This document shows positions 1 through 8,045 of a stretch of DNA of 64,000 bases, piece after piece. This stretch comes from Schleiferia thermophila (lineage in GTDB: Bacteria > Bacteroidota > Bacteroidia > Flavobacteriales > Schleiferiaceae). How positions within the stretch are numbered: the stretch's first letter is position 1; each line of letters starts with the position of its first letter. The notes beneath the pieces are model-generated. The model saw only the letters and a program-made list of their open reading frames with translations, was not told where the DNA came from and did not search any database. The translations under genes were made by a program, and so were the position numbers. The DNA is taken from positions 186,001 to 250,000 of the forward strand of contig NZ_QPJS01000002.1 in assembly GCF_003337435.1 (NCBI RefSeq), read 5' to 3'.

Positions 1-214
1 TGGCATAGCAGTGTCAGCGGGCAGTGCGTGCAACAGTGGAAGTCTAAAACCATCCCATGTCATTAGCTATTTGTATCCTCAGCGAGTAAAATATGCAAAC
101 CTTAGAATATCAATGGGTTCTGAAACCACTTCCAATGAAATCATCGAATTTTGTCAGATACTGAAAAAATGTTTGCCAAAATCATCCCTCACTTCCAGCC
201 ATCAGCACGGATAA
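1..214 (+). CDS. Cysteine desulfurase (class V aminotransferase), C-terminal end, 5' truncated by window
   Basis: The frame is open from the window edge (first full codon at base 2) to the stop at 212-214. It carries the active-site loop of NifS/IscS-type cysteine desulfurases: a G-S-A-C-N-S-G stretch whose catalytic cysteine codon is at 29-31, followed by L-K-P-S-H-V and a terminal R-I-S-M-G segment that resembles the family's R-x-S-L-G motif. Such enzymes take sulfur from cysteine through PLP and pass it on as persulfide for Fe-S clusters or tRNA thiolation. Only about 70 residues are visible, so IscS, SufS and NifS types cannot be separated; the S-A-G-S-A-C-N-S-G context fits the IscS/NifS group better than SufS. 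It converges on rlmB, and the two coding ends overlap by 33 bp. Confidence 0.85.
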   Translation, partial: GIAVSAGSACNSGSLKPSHVISYLYPQRVKYANLRISMGSETTSNEIIEFCQILKKCLPKSSLTSSHQHG

Positions 215-940
215 AGCTATTCCTGCAGCTACGGCCACATTAAGCGACGAAGTACTGCCTTTCATCGGAATTTTGACTTCATTCTGACAAAGTTTTCGCA
301 AATCCGTGGCAATTCCATTTTCTTCATTTCCCATCAATAGGGCGAAAGGTCTTTGTACTTTCAGTTCATAGATTGATTTTTGGGCTTTTTCGGTGCAGGC
401 TATGGTCTCAAACCCGCTGTCTTTTAAGTACCTGAGAGTGTTTCTCAGATTGTCTTCCCTGCAAATAGGCAAACGTGCCAGTGCACCGGCACTGGTTTTC
501 ATTGCATCGCTGTTTACGGAGGCACTGCCCTTTTTGGGTATGACTACTGCATGGGCCCCCAGACACTCAGCTGTGCGAACTATAGAGCCAAAGTTTCGGA
601 CATCACTTACTCTGTCCAGCAGCACTAAAACAGGCAACGTACCATTTGACAACAAACGATTTACCACCTCTTCCGCACGGTAGAACTCAACTTCGGCAAG
701 CCAAGCTGCTACAAACTGGTGGTTTTTGTCTCTGATAAAAGAGAATTTTTCAGGTGGAACTTCCTGTACAAAAACCCCTGTTGCTTTTGCTTCCGCTTTG
801 ATTTTTTGTACTATAGGCGGATTGTAGTGTTTTTTTACAATGATTTTATCCAGGCTTATTCCAGCTTTCAGAGCTTCAAGTATGGGTTTAGAACCAAAAA
901 TAAGGTTGTCGCTGGAGTCTGATTTGTTGGTCTCTTTCAT
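182..940 (-). CDS. rlmB: 23S rRNA 2'-O-ribose methyltransferase, RlmB/TrmH (SpoU) family
   Basis: This is a SpoU-class (SPOUT) methyltransferase that uses S-adenosylmethionine to methylate a ribose 2'-OH; the architecture fits RlmB, which modifies G2251 of 23S rRNA. An N-terminal substrate-binding domain opens with N-L-I-F-G-S-K-P-I-L-E-A-L. The catalytic domain has the three SpoU motifs: D-R-V-S-D-V-R-N-F-G-S-I-V-R-T-A-E, then L-L-M-G-N-E-E-N-G-I, then I-P-M-K-G-S-T-S-S-L-N-V-A-V-A-A-G-I, which together form the knotted cofactor site. I chose the ATG at 938-940 because the frame runs further upstream but conserved sequence starts there. The start lies 53 bp inside the end of the upstream GWxTD gene, so the two are probably co-transcribed. 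The exact rRNA target is inferred from the family. Confidence 0.88.
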   Translation of the reverse strand: MKETNKSDSSDNLIFGSKPILEALKAGISLDKIIVKKHYNPPIVQKIKAEAKATGVFVQEVPPEKFSFIRDKNHQFVAAWLAEVEFYRAEEVVNRLLSNGTLPVLVLLDRVSDVRNFGSIVRTAECLGAHAVVIPKKGSASVNSDAMKTSAGALARLPICREDNLRNTLRYLKDSGFETIACTEKAQKSIYELKVQRPFALLMGNEENGIATDLRKLCQNEVKIPMKGSTSSLNVAVAAGIALSVLMAGSEG

Positions 941-2264
941 CTTGTTCTTTCTTGATGTCCCTGATGGAGTAGATGCGGCCATTACGCCAGGCATCCACTG
1001 CCTGCCCCCAAATGTAGCGGTATTGGTCGTTTCGCTCCAGCACATGGTAAAAACCCGAGAAAGGAAGCCTGATTACATGAAAATTAAATCGATATTGCAT
1101 CGTGCTGTTGTCATCGCCATAAATCCATAGTTCTTTGTCGTTGTATCGGTATACGATGTTGGGAGGTCCAAAGATGATGTATATCATTCCTCTATCTGTC
1201 TTCCACCCCTCTTTAAAAGATGTGAAAAGCTCATTGGCACGCTGTACTCTTCCGTAGTAGGCTTTTACGAGATTTCTGGCTTTTTCCGGATTACCGGCTT
1301 TTAATAGCCAGAATTGGTCTGCAAGGAATTTCAATGAGTCAGGTTCATTGGCCTGCAAGTTGTCAAATTCTCTTTGGGTGGTTAGGTATCGGAGTGGACC
1401 GACCAATTGATTTCGCCTGTTAATTAATGGGTAATCGTCGTTGCGAACCATCAGATAAAACCCCTCCAGACTGGTTGTGTCTATCTGAAAGAGATAAAAT
1501 CCAGATTTTTCTAAACACATACAACTGGAATCCTTAACCAAATATCCAAGATATTTTACCTTTCCAATATTGAGCTCTTCCTGGGAATTGGAAAAGGGAG
1601 GTTGAGCCACATGAAATGGCTCAAAAAGATAGCGCACGAAGATTTTTTCACTCCCGGGATGCGTGACACATATTGTGTCACCTGAATAAAAATACTTGTT
1701 GACCAATGGGTTCCCTTCTGAATCTTCGATGTTAAAAAAGGTACGTGATTGATTTGAAGATCTGTCCAGGTATTCAAAAAAGCTGTATTCTAGATTTCTA
1801 TTAAGGTCTTTGACAGTAAGCAGCCCCAATGGCCTGGGGATGTTTTCATTGGACTTAACTTCGATGGGAATGCTTCCGATGATCTTTCCGTTTTGTTCCG
1901 ATTTTTTAATTTTGATTTTTATACTTCCGCTATCTAGAATTTGAACTGGTGGACTATATCCGGTCACTATGGCATAGTGCAATTCCACATTAGCTATAAA
2001 ATCATCAATTTCCGAGTCTCTCATGTAGAGAAACTGTCCCTCTGAAATTTTATAATGCAGCTCTGCTGAATCATGGGTCAGAAATTGAAATCGGACATCT
2101 GGCTTTAGAAGGGTCTCCGAAGGTTGATAGAGATTGGAAAAATTGATGTTGGTAAAACCCTGCTTGACCGGCGAAGTTTTACATGCCGTAGCAATGAGCA
2201 GTACAAGAGCACTTCCCGCGATGCTCTTTAAGCAATTTACGTAGTTGATTCCGTTTTTTTGCAT
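888..2264 (-). CDS. GWxTD domain-containing lipoprotein
   Basis: A predicted lipoprotein of 458 residues. After the ATG at 2262-2264 comes a short basic stretch, a hydrophobic segment and a lipobox ending A-T-A-C-K, so export and lipid anchoring are likely. The C-terminal third has the defining G-W-K-T-D-R-G-M-I-Y-I-I-F-G-P-P motif of the GWxTD domain, a family common in Bacteroidota and related phyla with no established biochemical role. The middle region looks like a beta-rich extracytoplasmic domain. The reading frame stays open another 36 codons upstream, but that part would place charged residues before the signal and overlap most of the previous gene, so the internal ATG is preferred. 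It overlaps the small membrane-protein gene upstream by 28 bp and rlmB downstream by 53 bp, which suggests a tight operon. Confidence 0.85.
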   Translation of the reverse strand: MQKNGINYVNCLKSIAGSALVLLIATACKTSPVKQGFTNINFSNLYQPSETLLKPDVRFQFLTHDSAELHYKISEGQFLYMRDSEIDDFIANVELHYAIVTGYSPPVQILDSGSIKIKIKKSEQNGKIIGSIPIEVKSNENIPRPLGLLTVKDLNRNLEYSFFEYLDRSSNQSRTFFNIEDSEGNPLVNKYFYSGDTICVTHPGSEKIFVRYLFEPFHVAQPPFSNSQEELNIGKVKYLGYLVKDSSCMCLEKSGFYLFQIDTTSLEGFYLMVRNDDYPLINRRNQLVGPLRYLTTQREFDNLQANEPDSLKFLADQFWLLKAGNPEKARNLVKAYYGRVQRANELFTSFKEGWKTDRGMIYIIFGPPNIVYRYNDKELWIYGDDNSTMQYRFNFHVIRLPFSGFYHVLERNDQYRYIWGQAVDAWRNGRIYSIRDIKKEQDERDQQIRLQRQPYFWF

Positions 2265-2440
2265 TGCTGATCGGGCATTGCTCCACAAAAACCGCATGGC
2301 TCTCCTTCTTTGTTCAGAAAAGGAGAATTTGATGCACAGGTACCTGCGAATTTTCCATCTTTTTTGGCCCAAATTTTTATGGCAATTCCGGCAAAGGCAA
2401 TTCCGATCAACACAAACGCTATTATAAATAATTTCAACAT
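2237..2440 (-). CDS. Small conserved membrane protein with cysteine-rich C-terminal tail
   Basis: A 67-residue protein with one N-terminal hydrophobic helix (about residues 3-24) followed by K-K-D-G-K-F-A-G-T-C-A-S and a tail with G-E-P-C-G-F-C-G. I recognise the pattern of one membrane helix, then F-A-G-T-C-A-S, then N-K-E-G-E-x-C-G-x-C-G as a small Bacteroidota family without a known function. The conserved cysteines could bind metal or be redox active, but that is only a guess. A good -7 box sits 17 bases before the ATG. It is the first gene of the minus-strand unit that continues through the GWxTD lipoprotein and rlmB. Confidence 0.72.
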   Translation of the reverse strand: MLKLFIIAFVLIGIAFAGIAIKIWAKKDGKFAGTCASNSPFLNKEGEPCGFCGAMPDQQCKKTESTT

Positions 2441-2456
2441 TTTACATAAATTTTTA

Positions 2457-2464
2457 CAAAGGTA
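2457..2464 (-). promoter_or_regulatory. Bacteroidota -7 promoter box for the small membrane protein/GWxTD/rlmB unit
   Basis: On the minus strand the sequence reads TACCTTTG, an exact match to the Bacteroidota sigma-ABfr -7 consensus TAnnTTTG. It ends 17 bases before the ATG at 2440, giving a short 5' leader. I did not find a convincing -33 TTTG. Confidence 0.5.
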
Positions 2465-2533
2465 CTAAATATAGGCTGAGTTCACCGGTATTCCATCGTA
2501 CAGGCGCTCTTTTTTTAGCCTTTCTTGAGTGAG

Positions 2534-3274
2534 TCAATCGACTAGGTATTCGAGTTTTACAGTGATGTGAGCAGTCTTCTTTCTAGAAAATGTGTTGAAG
2601 GTGCCTCCCCATGAAAAGTCTTCCCCGGAATTTTGCCCTACGATTTGAAATACACCCAATGTGGCCCTTTTGAGTTTTCCAATTTTGTTACCAGAATTTT
2701 CGGCTAGTATACGTGCTCTTTTATTGGCATCTAGTGTTGCTGTCTCAATCATTTGTAGCTTCAATTCGGCCAGTTTGGTATAGAAATATTGTGGACTTGC
2801 GGAGTAAAATTCAATACCCTGATTGATTAGTTCAGTAATGGAACGTCCGGCCTCTTCCACCACATCCACCTGGTCTGATTCAATGGTGACTGATTGGCTG
2901 AGGTTGTACCCAACGAAGGTTTTTTTTCTCAGGTTATATGTATCATCGTATTGGTGGTCAAATTCTTTGTTGATCTGAATGCTTTGGAAAACAATACTAC
3001 TTTCTTTTATTCCTTTGGAAATTAAATATTGTAAGATGATGAACCGATCTTTTTCGATTTCTGCGTAGGCTTTTTTCAGGTCCTTATCGATCCTGGAAAA
3101 AGTTCCTGACCAAACGATTAAATCACTATCAAAATCAACGCTTCCGAGCCCAGTGACAGCTATTGTGTGATTTGATGTGTACTTTTCAAGGATAGCACTG
3201 CGAATTAATAGTGCGATGACGATGGCTGCCAGGCAGATCATAGCGTATGCCAGTAGGTTGATTTGCTTTTTCAT
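2534..3274 (-). CDS. SIMPL (DUF541) domain protein, membrane anchored
   Basis: A 246-residue protein with an N-terminal signal or anchor helix (about residues 6-27) and an extracytoplasmic SIMPL/DUF541 domain. Family signs are the opening I-A-V-T-G-L-G-S-V-D-F-D strand, a long helix beginning A-Y-A-E-I-E-K-D, the Y-N-L-S-Q-S-V-T-I strand, and the helix that includes A-N-K-R-A-R-I-L-A-E. SIMPL proteins are periplasmic or surface proteins with poorly defined roles (BP26/OMP28 and the mammalian IRAK-binding SIMPL belong here). It is transcribed divergently from the nqr operon and has its own promoter, so there is no sign of a shared function. Confidence 0.82.
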   Translation of the reverse strand: MKKQINLLAYAMICLAAIVIALLIRSAILEKYTSNHTIAVTGLGSVDFDSDLIVWSGTFSRIDKDLKKAYAEIEKDRFIILQYLISKGIKESSIVFQSIQINKEFDHQYDDTYNLRKKTFVGYNLSQSVTIESDQVDVVEEAGRSITELINQGIEFYSASPQYFYTKLAELKLQMIETATLDANKRARILAENSGNKIGKLKRATLGVFQIVGQNSGEDFSWGGTFNTFSRKKTAHITVKLEYLVD

Positions 3275-3284
3275 AAGTTTTTTT

Positions 3285-3317
3285 CAAAATTAACGAATTG
3301 AACTGTTGCATTGCAAA
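3285..3317 (-). promoter_or_regulatory. Promoter of the SIMPL gene (-33 TTTG and -7 TAATTTTG)
   Basis: Read on the minus strand, TAATTTTG at 3292-3285 matches TAnnTTTG, and a TTTG lies about 20 bases further upstream at 3317-3314. Both element sequences and their spacing fit Bacteroidota housekeeping promoters. The predicted transcript starts a few bases before the ATG at 3274. Confidence 0.55.
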
Positions 3318-3406
3318 CCTGTTTACAAGTTACAAACAATATTTTAAATCGAAATGATTTTGCATGCTATGGCTTAAAAAACAAATATTTAAAAAGTGAA
3401 CCTGTA

Positions 3407-3414
3407 TAATTTTG
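3407..3414 (+). promoter_or_regulatory. -7 box upstream of nqrA
   Basis: TAATTTTG matches the consensus TAnnTTTG and lies 25 bases before the nqrA ATG. The 165-bp divergent region between this operon and the SIMPL gene is AT rich. No clear -33 element was found. Confidence 0.5.
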
Positions 3415-3439
3415 TGCACCTTAAAATTCGAATTATTAA

Positions 3440-4789
3440 ATGAACATCAGGGTAAAAAGAGGAGCCGACATTAACATTGCCGGAGCCCCCGAAAAAGCAG
3501 TTTTAGGTAAGATCAGTAGTGCGGTAGTGGCTATTAAGCCCGATGATTTTAAATTTTTATATTCCAAGCTTTCCGTCAGGGAGGGTGATAGGGTCAAAGT
3601 TGGTTCTCCGGTTATATTCAGTAAGGACGATACTCGAATTGTGATTCCCAGTCCTGTAAGTGGGGAGGTGGTTGAAGTAAAAAGAGGTGAAAAGAGGAAA
3701 ATCCTAGCCATTAAAATCAAGGCTGACAATAATCTTGAGTTTGAAAATTTTGGAGTAGCAGATCCCAAGAACCTTTCGCGGCAGGAAATTATTGACAAAC
3801 TTCTTGCTTCAGGCCTGTGGTCTTTGATCAGGCAGAGGCCTTACGGGTGTATTGCCAACCCTGACGACATGCCGAAGTCAATTTTTATTTCCTGTGTAGA
3901 TACAGCTCCGATTTCCGCAGATCCTCTTTTTATCGTAAAGGATAAGAAAAATTTCCTCAAAGTGGGGTTGGACGCCATCAAAAAACTCACTGATGGAAAG
4001 GTTCATGTGACTTTTTCAGCCACAGAGCCTAATCCGGACTTGTTTTCCGGCATTATAGGTGATAACGTAGAAACCCATACGGTTTCTGGTCCACATCCAG
4101 CTGGAAATGTTGGGGTTCACATCCACCACATAGACCCTATCAACAAGGGAGAAAAAGTCTGGTACCTATATCCGCAAGACCTGGCTCAGATTGGTGAATT
4201 GTTTCAAACCGGTCAATATAATCCCAAAAAAATTGTAGCACTCACTGGTCCTATGGTGAAAAATCCCGGTTACTATGAAACGATTGCGGGCGCATCTCTA
4301 TCAGGTTTGAAAGAACATTTAAAAGGCGAAGATGTAAGAATTATTTCTGGCAATATATTGACAGGTGTAAAACAGGATGAAGACGGCTATCTAGGCTTTT
4401 ATGATTATACAGTTTCCGTTCTGGAAGAAAACCATGAGCCAGAATTTTTGGGTTGGTTACTTCCAGGTATTGGTAAGTTTACCATACACAGAGTCCTTTT
4501 AAACTGGTTTCAAAATGGAAAAGCGCTGCCATACAATACAAAAATGAATGGAGAGGAAAGGGCCTTTGTGATGACAGGTGAATATGAAAAAGTATTTCCC
4601 TTTGACATCTATCCGGTACAACTGCTCAAATCTATAATGGTCAATGACATTGATAAAATGGAACAATTGGGCCTATATGAAGTCATTGAAGAGGACTTTG
4701 CACTGTGTGAGGTGGTATGCACTTCCAAAATTCCGGTTCAGGAAACAGTTTACAAAGGTCTTGAACTACTGAAAAAGGAAGTGGGTTAG
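3440..4789 (+). CDS. nqrA: Na+-translocating NADH:quinone reductase subunit A
   Basis: NqrA is the cytoplasmic subunit of the six-protein sodium-pumping NADH:quinone oxidoreductase, which passes electrons from NADH to the quinone pool and exports Na+. The 449-residue length is typical. The N-terminal region has the lipoyl/barrel-hybrid look shared with RnfC proteins (I-P-S-P-V-S-G-E-V-V-E-V near residues 73-84), and the N-R-x-L-L-N-W and P-F-D-I-Y-P-V-Q-L-L-K segments near the C-terminus are family features. It is first in the order nqrABCDEF, with a TAnnTTTG promoter box upstream. This order and the small gaps leave little doubt about identity. Confidence 0.96.
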   Translation: MNIRVKRGADINIAGAPEKAVLGKISSAVVAIKPDDFKFLYSKLSVREGDRVKVGSPVIFSKDDTRIVIPSPVSGEVVEVKRGEKRKILAIKIKADNNLEFENFGVADPKNLSRQEIIDKLLASGLWSLIRQRPYGCIANPDDMPKSIFISCVDTAPISADPLFIVKDKKNFLKVGLDAIKKLTDGKVHVTFSATEPNPDLFSGIIGDNVETHTVSGPHPAGNVGVHIHHIDPINKGEKVWYLYPQDLAQIGELFQTGQYNPKKIVALTGPMVKNPGYYETIAGASLSGLKEHLKGEDVRIISGNILTGVKQDEDGYLGFYDYTVSVLEENHEPEFLGWLLPGIGKFTIHRVLLNWFQNGKALPYNTKMNGEERAFVMTGEYEKVFPFDIYPVQLLKSIMVNDIDKMEQLGLYEVIEEDFALCEVVCTSKIPVQETVYKGLELLKKEVG

Positions 4790-4830
4790 ATAGTAGTAAT
4801 GTAGTATGAAATAAAAATAGCAAAAACAAA

Positions 4831-6024
4831 ATGAAAGCGATTCAAAATCTGATGGATTCCCTCAGGCCACAGTTTGAGCCAGGAGGAAAGTATCACAAAT
4901 TCTGGCCGGCATACGATGCCTTTTATACCTTTTTATTTGTCCCTGGTCATACCACTCCTGCCAGAGGGGCTCACATACGCGATGGGATCGACCTCAAGCG
5001 CACCATGTTTACAGTAATAATCGCATTAATACCTGCCTTGCTATTTGGAATGTACAATGCTGGATACCAGCATTTTAAGGCTGCGGATATGCTTCAGACG
5101 GTTACTTTTTGGGACATGTTTCTCTACGGTGCGGGCAAAATCATTCCTATGCTGATTGTTTCTTATGGAGTAGGGCTTGGAATTGAATTCGGTATGGCGG
5201 TAGCAAGAGGTCATCAGGTAAACGAAGGCTATCTGGTCACTGGAATGTTGATTCCATTGATTATGCCGATTGATTTACCTCTTTGGATGCTGGCAATTTC
5301 AGTAGTTTTTGCGGTAGTGATCGGGAAAGAGGTATTCGGAGGAACCGGAATGAATATTCTAAATCCCGCACTTACAGCCCGCGTATTTGCTTTCTTTGCC
5401 TATCCGTCGTACATGTCTGGGGATAAAGTATGGATAGGTGGAATGCTCAGAGGAGAAGCTGTGGACGGATATTCAGGAGCTACTGCTCTCGGTGATTTGG
5501 CTACTACCGGCACTACCCAATTTTCCGTGATGGATATGTTTATAGGTTTTATTCCGGGATCTGTGGGTGAAACCTCAACTTTGGCCATTTTAATAGGTGC
5601 AGCCATACTGTTGATTACGGGAGTTGGCAGTTGGAAAATTATGTTGAGTGGTGTAATCGGCGCTTTGTTTATGGGTATTCTATTAAATGGTATCAGTGGA
5701 TATGCCACTACACCTGAAATGCAAGGATTTTTGAGTGTGCCTGCCTGGCAACATCTTATTATGGGAGGTTTTGCCTTTGGTATTGTTTTTATGGCTACAG
5801 ACCCAGTAAGTGCTGCCCAGACGGAAAAAGGAAAATGGATTTATGGATTTCTGGTTGGTTTCTTTGCTATTCTGATCCGTGTACTCAATCCAGCATATCC
5901 AGAGGGCATTATGCTCGCTATTCTTTTGATGAATGTGTTTGCTCCCCTGATCGATCATTACGTGGTTGAAGCAAACATCAGAAAAAGGATGAAAAGAATG
6001 AAACTTCAAACAGTAAAAGCGTAA
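4831..6024 (+). CDS. nqrB: Na+-translocating NADH:quinone reductase subunit B
   Basis: An integral membrane subunit (397 residues, about ten hydrophobic segments) related to RnfD; it takes part in Na+ translocation and binds covalent FMN. The attachment motif is present as G-Y-S-G-A-T-A-L-G, with the acceptor threonine at residue 218, matching Thr236 of Vibrio NqrB. ApbE, which makes this phosphoester bond, is encoded just downstream of the operon. The gap from nqrA is 41 bp, and nqrC begins 3 bp after its stop. Confidence 0.96.
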   Translation: MKAIQNLMDSLRPQFEPGGKYHKFWPAYDAFYTFLFVPGHTTPARGAHIRDGIDLKRTMFTVIIALIPALLFGMYNAGYQHFKAADMLQTVTFWDMFLYGAGKIIPMLIVSYGVGLGIEFGMAVARGHQVNEGYLVTGMLIPLIMPIDLPLWMLAISVVFAVVIGKEVFGGTGMNILNPALTARVFAFFAYPSYMSGDKVWIGGMLRGEAVDGYSGATALGDLATTGTTQFSVMDMFIGFIPGSVGETSTLAILIGAAILLITGVGSWKIMLSGVIGALFMGILLNGISGYATTPEMQGFLSVPAWQHLIMGGFAFGIVFMATDPVSAAQTEKGKWIYGFLVGFFAILIRVLNPAYPEGIMLAILLMNVFAPLIDHYVVEANIRKRMKRMKLQTVKA

Positions 6025-6027
6025 ACC

Positions 6028-6717
6028 ATGAACGTCAACAGCAACGGGTACACCTTTGGGTTTGCAGGTGTGATGGTAATATTAGTAGCAGCCATACTTT
6101 CCTTTACCGCTATATCACTCAAAGACAGACAAAAGAAAAACATCGACCTGGAAATAAAGCAAAACATACTAAGGTCGATAGGAGTCCAAGTAGAAAGAAG
6201 CGAAGCAGATAAAGCCTTTGATGATTACATAAAAAGGTCCCTGGTAGTAAAAAACAACCAGCCGGTAGAAGGCATCGATGCATTATCAGTGAATCTTGCA
6301 GACGAAATTAAAAAACGTCCAGAAGACCGTTTGAATCCACTTTTCGTGGCTGAAAAAGAGGGTCAGAAATTTTACATCATACCTTTGAGAGGAAAGGGAC
6401 TGTGGGGACCTATCTGGGGATATATTGCCCTGATGGATGATATTGAAACGGTTTACGGTGTCACTTTTGATCATAAATCGGAAACACCTGGATTGGGAGC
6501 TGAAATCAATACAGCTGGATTTCAGTCTCAGTTCAGAAACAAGAAGATCATGAGATCAGGAGAGTTTGTGTCCATCGAGGTAAGAAAAGGCGATGCCTCC
6601 GGCGATCATCAGGTTAATGGAATTTCAGGAGGGACCATCACATCAGTGGGTGTAGATGCTATGCTGAGAGATATTCTTGCTAATTACGTAGAGTTTTTAA
6701 AATCCGGTAACATATAA
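6028..6717 (+). CDS. nqrC: Na+-translocating NADH:quinone reductase subunit C
   Basis: NqrC has one N-terminal membrane helix (about residues 9-31) and a periplasmic FMN-binding domain. The flavinylation motif reads S-G-G-T-I-T-S, with acceptor Thr203; the usual form is S-G-A-T, so alanine is replaced by glycine while serine and threonine are kept. The 229-residue length is slightly below the roughly 255 of Vibrio NqrC. The protein relays electrons between the NqrB and NqrF sides of the complex. It lies 3 bp after nqrB and 11 bp before nqrD. Confidence 0.95.
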   Translation: MNVNSNGYTFGFAGVMVILVAAILSFTAISLKDRQKKNIDLEIKQNILRSIGVQVERSEADKAFDDYIKRSLVVKNNQPVEGIDALSVNLADEIKKRPEDRLNPLFVAEKEGQKFYIIPLRGKGLWGPIWGYIALMDDIETVYGVTFDHKSETPGLGAEINTAGFQSQFRNKKIMRSGEFVSIEVRKGDASGDHQVNGISGGTITSVGVDAMLRDILANYVEFLKSGNI

Positions 6718-6728
6718 TTCCATCTGAC

Positions 6729-7412
6729 ATGAGCGAAGTTGTTGAAAAAAATGTGGTAGAAACAAAGAGAGAACCTCTCTTTTCCAAGAAAAACAGAAAA
6801 CTAATCACAGATCCGCTGAACGATAATAATCCAATTACCGTACAAGTGTTGGGCATCTGTTCAGCATTGGCCATCACTGTAAAATTAAAACCAGCCGTTG
6901 TGATGGCTTTGTCGGTTCTATTTGTGCTTGGTGTAGGAAATGTGGTCATCTCACTACTGAGAAATTTTATCCCCAATCGGATACGAATTATTGTACAGCT
7001 GGTAGTTGTGGCTTCACTTGTGATATTGGTTGATCAGGTGCTGAAAGCTTATGTTTATGATGTGAGCAAGCAACTTTCAGTCTTTGTGGGATTGATCATT
7101 ACAAATTGCATCATCATGGGAAGGTTTGAGGCTTTTGCACTTGGAAATACGCCTTGGAAATCTTTTCTCGATGGAGTAGGCAATGCCTTTGGATATGGAA
7201 TTATCCTGATCATAGTAGCCTTTTTCAGGGAATTGCTCGGCAACGGTACCTTGTTTGACTTCCATGTAATACCCGAGTCCTGGATGATCAGCAATGGAGG
7301 TTTCTATGCCAACAACGGACTAATGCTACTGCCCCCAATGGCACTAATCGTCGTTGCCATTATTATTTGGGTACAAAGATCCAGAAATACCAAATTGATT
7401 GAAAACAACTAA
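6729..7412 (+). CDS. nqrD: Na+-translocating NADH:quinone reductase subunit D
   Basis: An RnfE-related membrane subunit of 227 residues with about six transmembrane helices. The family signature I-I-T-N-C-I-I-M-G-R-F-E-A-F-A is clear; its cysteine is one of the ligands of the intramembrane iron centre shared by NqrD and NqrE. A charged N-terminal extension of about 25 residues precedes D-P-L-N-D-N-N-P-I-T-V-Q, where homologues usually begin to align. It sits between nqrC and nqrE with gaps of about 12 bp. Confidence 0.95.
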   Translation: MSEVVEKNVVETKREPLFSKKNRKLITDPLNDNNPITVQVLGICSALAITVKLKPAVVMALSVLFVLGVGNVVISLLRNFIPNRIRIIVQLVVVASLVILVDQVLKAYVYDVSKQLSVFVGLIITNCIIMGRFEAFALGNTPWKSFLDGVGNAFGYGIILIIVAFFRELLGNGTLFDFHVIPESWMISNGGFYANNGLMLLPPMALIVVAIIIWVQRSRNTKLIENN

Positions 7413-7424
7413 AATGTAAAAAAG

Positions 7425-8042
7425 ATGCAAGATCTGATCAATATCTTCGTCAAGGCCATCTTCGTTGAAAATATGATTTTTGCCTATTTTCTCGGAATGT
7501 GCTCTTACCTTGCGGTATCCAAGACGGTAAAAACCGGTGTAGGTCTTGGTATAGCAGTGATTTTTGTGTTGGGAATAACCGTTCCTATCAATTATCTTCT
7601 GGAGAATTATGTGCTTAAAGAGGGTGCACTCACTTGGCTAGATGAATCCTTTGCAACGGTTGACCTAAGCTTTCTGAGTTTCATTATGTTCATTGCTGTA
7701 ATCGCCTCAATGGTACAATTGGTTGAAATGACCGTTGAGAAATTTGCTCCTGCTCTGTACAATGCTTTGGGAATTTTTCTTCCTCTTATCGCAGTGAACT
7801 GTGCGATTTTGGGAGGGTCTCTTTTTATGCAAGAAAGAGCATACAGCAATATTTCGGAAGCTACAGTTTTCGGTCTTGGCAGTGGAGTGGGTTGGTTTTT
7901 GGCAATAGTTGCAATAGCTGCTATTCGAGAAAAAATAAGATATTCCAATGTACCAGCTCCTTTGAGAGGTCTTGGAATTACGTTCGTCATCACAGGTCTA
8001 ATGGGCCTTGGCTTTATGGCATTTATGGGGATTAAACTTTAA
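7425..8042 (+). CDS. nqrE: Na+-translocating NADH:quinone reductase subunit E
   Basis: An RnfA-related membrane subunit of 205 residues, the usual length. It starts with [14 protein letters not shown] and contains the A-V-N-C-A-I-L-G-G segment whose cysteine contributes to the iron centre formed with NqrD. The two proteins are inverted-topology homologues that make the sodium and electron path through the membrane. The gap to nqrF is 3 bp. Confidence 0.95.
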   Translation: MQDLINIFVKAIFVENMIFAYFLGMCSYLAVSKTVKTGVGLGIAVIFVLGITVPINYLLENYVLKEGALTWLDESFATVDLSFLSFIMFIAVIASMVQLVEMTVEKFAPALYNALGIFLPLIAVNCAILGGSLFMQERAYSNISEATVFGLGSGVGWFLAIVAIAAIREKIRYSNVPAPLRGLGITFVITGLMGLGFMAFMGIKL

Positions 8043-8045
8043 AAA

